A stretch of 64,000 bases of DNA, from assembly GCA_951230915.1 (NCBI GenBank), contig OX579633.1:21486574-21550573 (forward strand). Direction: 5' to 3'. The notes under the pieces were generated by a model that was not told the origin of the DNA, did no database searches, and saw only the letters and a list, made by a program, of their open reading frames with translations. This document shows positions 58,124-64,000 of this stretch, piece by piece (the first letter of the stretch is position 1; each line of letters starts with the position of its first letter). This DNA is from Antitrichia curtipendula. Taxonomy: Eukaryota > Streptophyta > Bryopsida > Hypnales > Leucodontaceae. A program made the translations under genes and the position numbers.

Positions 58124-59527
58124 TCAGTCGATCTTCTTCACGGGCCTGGCTTCGAGGCCGCCCTCCACCCGCTTCTGCACCACAAACGGCATGTGCGTGC
58201 CACAGAGCATGTCCCACGTGATGAAGAAAGGCTGCGAGAAGTTGAACTTGGTGCCGTGCAACTGGTGGTGGATGTCGTGGTAGGCGGTGTTGTTCCAAAA
58301 GATGTAGTGGAACGGGTTCCAGGGAAGCCATAGTCCGCAGTGGTCGTCGATGGTCTTGATGGTGGCGAAGGAGAAGAAGAAGATGGACGTGCGGGGCGTC
58401 ATGCCCGTCACTAAGAAGGACATGGCTCCGCCCACCGTGTCCAGCAGCAGGCCTTCAAAAGGATGGTTGTACAAGGCGCCGAAGGCGAAAGGCACCAAGA
58501 GGCGGTGGTGCAACGAGTGCACACGCTTGTACATGAACTTGTTCACGTGCATCCACCGATGACAAAAATACTGCCAGGTATCCATGACCCCCATCGCCAC
58601 CACGAACTGGACGGCCACTATCCAAGGGCTCGGCTGCTCAACTTTCTCTTCTTGACCCGTTAACTGCAGCAGGAGACAGATTAGGGTAAACATCTAGGCC
58701 GGAAATGTATCCACAGAACTTGCAAGTTCTTTTCATTCTGTAACCCCTGCGATGGAGCCTGGTAAACCGCAAGATCTCCAAAGGCAAGGTAGGTGCGCAC
58801 GGGCACGATTAAAGTTGAGAATTACACAATACGCAACGAGGTTTTTGAAGCGTAGTTTCAAATCTAGTAGGAAGTAATAGGCTTACGACACCGGTGCGAT
58901 TCAGTGCTAATCCCCCGCGGCTTCGGCAGGATAAGAATTAGGTTAAGCTTAAAAAAAGGTATCGTACACAGAAGAAGCACACAAATTTATCTCGCGCTAA
59001 CAGCATGAATACAGGACAGACGAAAAAGGACCCCAGGGACCTCCCTCTCAAGTAATGCACATTTACAGCACAACGAAGGTTGTTTCTTCACTCTGTAAAC
59101 ACACACACACCGTACATCACAAAATCTCCAACCAAGCCGACGAGCACACAAAAATGCGAATTCCACAACAACAAAAGTCATTATTTCAGAACTAGCCAAA
59201 AAACAGAGTCCGCGATTCAGGGCTCCTCTTCACGAGCTCCACCACGATTAGAATTAGGTTTAGGAGTTAAAAACGAAGAGCTCGTACCGTAAACAACAGA
59301 AGCGCGACGACCACTTGAATCGCTTGCTGCAACAGCACCCCACGCACCACCTCTGGCACCGTCACCAAGTTCTTCCGCTTCTCATCCTCCACGGAATGCA
59401 AGCGATACTTGTAGAATCTCGGCACCGTGAAGAGGACGTGATACATTCCGGAGTAGAGCCAGTACACGACGATGGGCGCGAATGTGCCCAGCACTTCATC
59501 GCTCACCGAATGCCCCCACACCATCAT
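58124..59527 (-). CDS. SBH: Sphinganine / sphingoid-base C4-monooxygenase (SBH type)
   Basis: Adds the C4 hydroxyl that turns dihydrosphingosine into phytosphingosine, in the ER membrane, with a di-iron centre. Two exons: 59527-59288 and 58663-58124, joined phase 0 (donor ..TTTACG-GTACGA, acceptor CTGCTGCAG-TTAACG), giving 259 residues, the usual length for plant SBH. Start MMVWGHSVSDEVLGTFAPIVV matches the family N-terminus after a short extension. The three histidine motifs are complete: HRWMH 115-119, HSLHH 129-133 and HDIHH 209-213. Family blocks such as YNHPFEGLLLDTVGG and RTSIFFFSFATIKT are intact. The C-terminus KKID fits a KKXX ER-retrieval signal. Hydrophobic stretches at about 14-34, 64-80 and 92-106 fit membrane anchoring. 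GC-richer than its surroundings. I see no break, and this is the most secure gene in the window. Confidence 0.95.
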
Positions 59528-61756
59528 CTTTGCTGTACTGAATGAATCTGTGGCTCAAATTAACAGAAAATTACGCTACCACCGACTGAGCTCGTTTGCA
59601 ACGGATATTGTGAACAAAAGCTTTGGTGGGAGAGATGATGGAATCCCTAACGCGCTTTCCGTTGTGTAACTTAGCTGGGAAAGAAGCGCAACTGCGTTTG
59701 CGGAGCAACACGAAGGCACCGCCCGCGTCAGATTACAGGGAAACTTCGAAGCTTCCATCGACGTCAACAGCAGAAGGGGCCGGGTGGGAGTCACTTTACT
59801 GTAGCTTAAGTCACAGACGGCAACTATTTCCAACACTGCAAAATTGAGAGGTGCAACAGAATCCTTAATTATTTAGATTTTTTTTAATTTTTTTAATAAA
59901 TTTTCGCCAAAATCGTTTGTATTGGCTACCTTCACACTGTAATAAAAAGAGAAAAAAGTGAAGAATAAAATTGTCAAAGCATAGTTGAGAACTGTGAAGT
60001 TGCTTTAATTATAGATGAAGTTTTTTCTAATTTTAGGTTAGATTAGATTATGAATGAAAATATATAAGTGACAGATGGATGAAAAAAATTGAATGCTTCT
60101 TAGACATGGATGAGGTGCATTGATGATCCAATTTGGAATTCTTATGACATTGAATTTAATTAAACATAAGAATAAACTTTTGTCACTATTGTATACCTCA
60201 ATTCATACTCCCAAACCTTTAAGGGTTTATGATAGGATTTTTTTGGATTTTTTCTTGATGGTAGCCCAACGTACACCTTAGAATACTTCAAAATGGTCAT
60301 GTGATCTACTTGTATGGTGCAACATTTGAGTATGATTAGGTTTAGGTGTTAAAATGGCATCTTAGTGAAACATGTTAATTGTTGAATTATCAATCCAATG
60401 ATATATGCCTTGCCCTATTTTATATCATATTTCACATGTTAGGAGTCAAATACAACACAATGTATATGTGTTTTTTTAGATCTTTAACCTTGGAGTGTCA
60501 GGATTCATTGGAGAAGTAGACGAAGGCGTGCAAAGTGCTGAATTTTTGGAGGAGCAATAGTTTGAACTATTTGTTGCGATGCCGAAAGGAATTGTAGGAT
60601 CTAGAGCACCATATAGTTTAGTTTTGAAAATTGAACATTAATTCAATTGAATGCTTCTGCATGTGCAAATCAAGAGCTTTGACTAGAAAAACAAGGGCGT
60701 TGACCTTTGCAAAAAGGTAGTAACTTGGAGAGAAAGAATGTTATTATAAACGGGAAAAAACATAGAAAAATATGTGGAAAAAAATATTTTGTAGAGTATG
60801 AAATTGGGAATTGGATTTTATAAATTCGTTACAAGTAGTCAAAAATATGCAATTCCAACAACCTTACAATGCAGAGAACTCCAAAATGACTCAAACGGGT
60901 TGTTTTTTCCACAAATAAGACATGACCATAGACATGCTTAGTGTTGATTATTCTATTCTTTGATGAGCATGGAAATTTGGATTGCTAGTTAGAGGTGGGT
61001 CCTCAGAGGTACTAAAATATGTGCATTAGAGCCAAAATGCATGTTCCATGACATGGTAGATAAATAAGGCTTATTTCTAAAAGACAAAAACTTGATGTTG
61101 GATAGTACCTACTCTTTACAATGAATGTTCTGTAAGAAAATGCTTATGTATGAAATAAGTAATGACCTTCCTCCAATTTAAAAAAAAAGAAATGTGTCAT
61201 CTTTTACTTTTGCCCCGCAAAAAATTCTGCAGCGCATATTCACTTTCACGAACTTCCTTCATTGTAGGCAACTGCAAATTTTCTCTCAAATTCTACAGAT
61301 TGTGGTTCTACAATTTCTTACTTGCTACTACATTAAAAAATGCCAACATTGTCAGTAGGAATCTAAAGAAAACTCATGCCTACACCTTCAGAAAAATTCA
61401 TGAATGAAATTTTTTGTAGGCTTTGCTCTTTGTTTGTTGTCCAATTTTTGGAACATCGGAGCGCTCCAAGGCTAAGGGATAAACAACATTCCAATTAAAC
61501 CTTGATGGGACATCCAAACAATCTTCTTTTAAAAAAATTGGGGTACATTTTGGATGGAGAGTGAATAACACATGTGGTGAAAAATTAATCAAAACTAATC
61601 ATATAAAAATTTCAAAATTTCAAAAAAAATTCTTTATTATTATCTCCAATAATTGTAGAAAAACTGCGAGTTAAATTTTGATGTATAACTCATTGGGTGT
61701 TTTTTAAGGAAAAAATAATATCATTATAGATTGGTCAAATTCCTAGAATATTCTAT
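59528..61756. other. 5' flank of the hydroxylase gene, then AT-rich DNA
   Basis: GC-balanced to about 59850 (likely 5' UTR or promoter), then AT-rich with no coding sequence. A minus-strand open frame of 64 codons at 61398-61592 shows no domain. Confidence 0.5.
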
Positions 61757-62740
61757 TTTAACCCCTAAACGCCCAAGGGGCTCAAAAGTAGCCTCTCATA
61801 GTTTGGAAGTCCAATTCAAAGTGATGTAACTTTTGCATCCAATGTCCAAATTCAAATAAATTTGTTGGGAAAGTTTTGCATACTAGTCTAGTTTACGTGA
61901 TAAAATTTTCAGACCAATTCAAGATGAATTGAGTTTGTGACAGCCGTTCAAAATTCACAGGTTCAATTTGATTTCAGCACATTGCATTGTCATGGCTGCA
62001 ACTTCGGGGGCTTGTATCTCCTTCATCCAATGGTTGTTTTCAATAAAATTTGTTGTATTTTGTTCCTCTAGACATCTAATGAATTTGGTAAAATTTTTAT
62101 GGCAAGCCAAGTTGTTTTGAATGTTTGGGAGCAAGTCGAAGTTCAAAACCCTAACATTTTTTGGTTAGTGTGAACTTCGGCGGCTTGTTACTTTTTCATA
62201 CTGTGTCCGTTTTCAATTTTGTTTTGATGGAAAGTTGCACATACTTGTCTAGTTTTTGTGGCTAAAATTTTGTATCAATCAAAGAAGTATCGAGTGACTG
62301 AAAAGCATTTTAATTAAAAGTAGGTTCAGCCTTAGATGTGTTTTTTGCACCCTTTTTTGCTATTTGTTTTTTACATTTCAAAGTCATTTTACAAACACAA
62401 TGATTTAATTTAATGAATTTTTTTTCACCAATGTGTTTATGTGTTGATTTCAAACCACTTTCTAGTGTAAAGTTTTTTCATTTGAGTAGGTTTAGAAATC
62501 AAATTTCACCTCCAAATGTGTTTTAAGGAAAATTTCAGCATCTTTTTTCAACACTAAAACATTATTAACTTGCAATCTATGAGGTCAAATGACTCCAAAT
62601 TTGATCCACATCATCTACAATATGCACACTACAAGATTGTATGGTTGAGATTTTGATACCTTCATGATATGTAGACTTATAAGGCTTGAAAATCAATGAT
62701 GTTTTTAAGCCCAAAATGGCCGTGGGCCTTGAGGGGTTAA
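61757..62740. mobile_element. TTAA-bounded element, 984 bp
   Basis: TTAACCCCTAAACGCCCAAGG at the left and the inverted ..GGGCCTTGAGGGGTTAA at the right, with a TTAA at each outer end. The interior shares the ACTTGCAATCTATGAGGTCAAATG..ACTACAAGATTGTATGGTTG block with the other members. Non-coding. Confidence 0.68.
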
Positions 62741-63510
62741 ACAAGAATGAATTTCTTATAACCAAGCCTAAGGGTTGGCAATGTCATTTGAGATTACAGT
62801 GGGGTCACTCAAAATTGAGCAAATTTTTTTAGCATTCAAAATGGAATATTAAGATTGTGTAGTCACAATTGATAGAATAATGTAAAATTTAGGTATGGCA
62901 TTAAAAACTTATTTGTATATTGAATGAAATAGTTAAAAAATCTCAAAATTTGATTGATTCATTTTCTAAATCAATACCAACACCGAATTAGACATTTTTG
63001 CACTTGGCCAAGTGCAATGATCGTATGCAAAACTATTTAAAAAAAATGTGTTATCAAAAACTTGAGTACCCCCCAGATTTTCAAGAGATCAATTTTTTAA
63101 TTTCATCATGCAATACTATCGTTTCGAATGCAAACTCTCTATGAGGATGCAATTTCAATTATTCCAAGAGAAATATGAGTCCAACACATAATATTTCTTC
63201 ATATCAATCATTTGGTTTGGTCTCATGTATTAACATTCATGCTCAGCACTTTGCAATTACATTCATGTTATAATATTTACATGCGTATACCATGTGTACA
63301 GCAATATTCACTACAATTTTTGGAATATTTATTTATAAATCCAGAATGACATTGAAGGTTTAGCAACTACCTTCACATTTTTCAATTATGTGCTCACACC
63401 AATCAAAAACCATACAATCATTCGAACATCTTCATAGTCTTTCAAAACTACCACACAAGGTCTATACTCTCACACACCTTACTCTACCATCACACGTACT
63501 ACTATGTCTC
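62741..63510. other. AT-rich intergenic DNA, no gene seen
   Basis: Nothing recognisable on either strand. Confidence 0.5.
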
Positions 63511-64000
63511 TTATGACGGCCTTGCTTCATCCGGTGTCTCTAATATTCGTGCAGATGATTGCACCAAATCTCCTCCTTCTCCTCCACCAGTTGCCTCCGC
63601 TTGATCGTGTGCACTTGATCCATGGATTGGACTCATTGGAGGCGAAGAACTAAACTGCAACGCCGTATCCACCATGGCGCTTGCAGCAGGCGTTGTCACT
63701 CCTTCTGATAAAGTTGGCGTCAGAGAAGGTCCTTCCAAGATAGAAGTCACTCGATGATAAATGTAATGTGGTCCTTCACCTGTCCGAGTGAATCGAACGT
63801 TGTCCCTATTACGATAATATCCTTCACCATCCGGGACAAAGTTCATTTGATCCAATTGGCTGAATGCTGACAACGCTGACATGGACTCCGTTTGTGCTGT
63901 TGTATTTGCATTTTCTCCCACGCCCTCTTCAACTTGTTCCGGTTCTACGTTGTCCAATTCCTCAACTACCTCTGGAACAACAAAATCCGGGTCTTGCTCT
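63511..64000 (-). CDS. C-terminal part of an unidentified protein, runs off the window
   Basis: The minus frame is open from the window edge (64000) to a stop at 63511, and the codons upstream of the in-window ATG (63957) are also open (..DPDFVVPEVVEELDN..), so the true start lies outside. The visible 160 or so residues are acidic at first, then have a short ordered-looking stretch (FVPDGEGYYRNRDNVRFTRT) and a Ser/Pro/Thr/Gly-rich tail. GC-balanced codons contrast with the AT-rich DNA beside it. I do not recognise the family. It could be a host protein with a disordered tail or a transposon ORF. Confidence 0.5.
   Translation of the reverse strand, partial: EQDPDFVVPEVVEELDNVEPEQVEEGVGENANTTAQTESMSALSAFSQLDQMNFVPDGEGYYRNRDNVRFTRTGEGPHYIYHRVTSILEGPSLTPTLSEGVTTPAASAMVDTALQFSSSPPMSPIHGSSAHDQAEATGGGEGGDLVQSSARILETPDEARPS

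Noticed and set aside
58098..58663. Several plus-strand frames across the hydroxylase exon
   Set aside because: Antisense shadows of a clearly coding minus-strand exon.
1..64000. tRNA or rRNA genes
   Set aside because: Looked for T-loop (GTTCGA-type) motifs with matching stems and for rRNA blocks; none supported by eye. A covariance-model scan would be decisive.

Overview
The window looks like plant nuclear DNA, most likely from a moss. It is AT-rich, gene-poor, intron-containing and full of small transposon relics. The best clue to the organism is a minus-strand gene that joins a Ser/Thr protein kinase, an NB-ARC domain and a leucine-rich repeat array in one reading frame across four exons. 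This kinase-NBS-LRR architecture is known as a bryophyte (moss) class of immune receptor. A plant-type sphingoid-base C4-hydroxylase, an S-protein homologue and cysteine-synthase-like relics fit a land plant. Species cannot be named from this sequence alone.

Layout. 1-8.8 kb: the kinase-NBS-LRR gene (2790-8754, minus). Its LRR exon is a 72-bp coding tandem array that runs on past the stop codon as a decayed tail to about 1.77 kb. 8.8-27.4 kb: no convincing gene; a mosaic of dispersed repeats, including a family of about 1-kb elements bounded by TTAA and CCYCTAAA-type ends, a clean solo LTR with a 5-bp target duplication, and two fragments of a recurring ORF-like sequence (a third copy lies at 50 kb). 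29.0-43.9 kb: two same-strand broken copies of a cysteine synthase / O-acetylserine (thiol) lyase-like gene, on either side of an intact, apparently intronless S-protein homologue (37827-38273). Both copies are riddled with stops, deletions and short hairpin transposons. 41.9-48.9 kb: nested foldback and MITE insertions and a CACTA-type element. 49.5-54 kb: another MITE, a third ORF-fragment copy and another copy of the dispersed repeat. 55.0-56.1 kb: a kinase gene split by one in-frame TAG. 58.1-59.5 kb: an intact two-exon sphinganine C4-monooxygenase gene (minus). 63.5 kb to the end: the C-terminal part of an unidentified ORF that runs off the window.

How the parts relate. Only three genes look able to make a full product: the kinase-NBS-LRR receptor, the S-protein homologue and the sphingoid-base hydroxylase. 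They do not form a pathway. The receptor is the most interesting: it has a predicted helical N-terminal region, a kinase with all key catalytic residues, a complete set of NB-ARC motifs, and an LRR array so regular at DNA level that unequal exchange is likely. The rest is mainly a record of duplication, decay and insertion, with several insertions datable relative to each other because the paired cysteine-synthase copies give near-empty sites.
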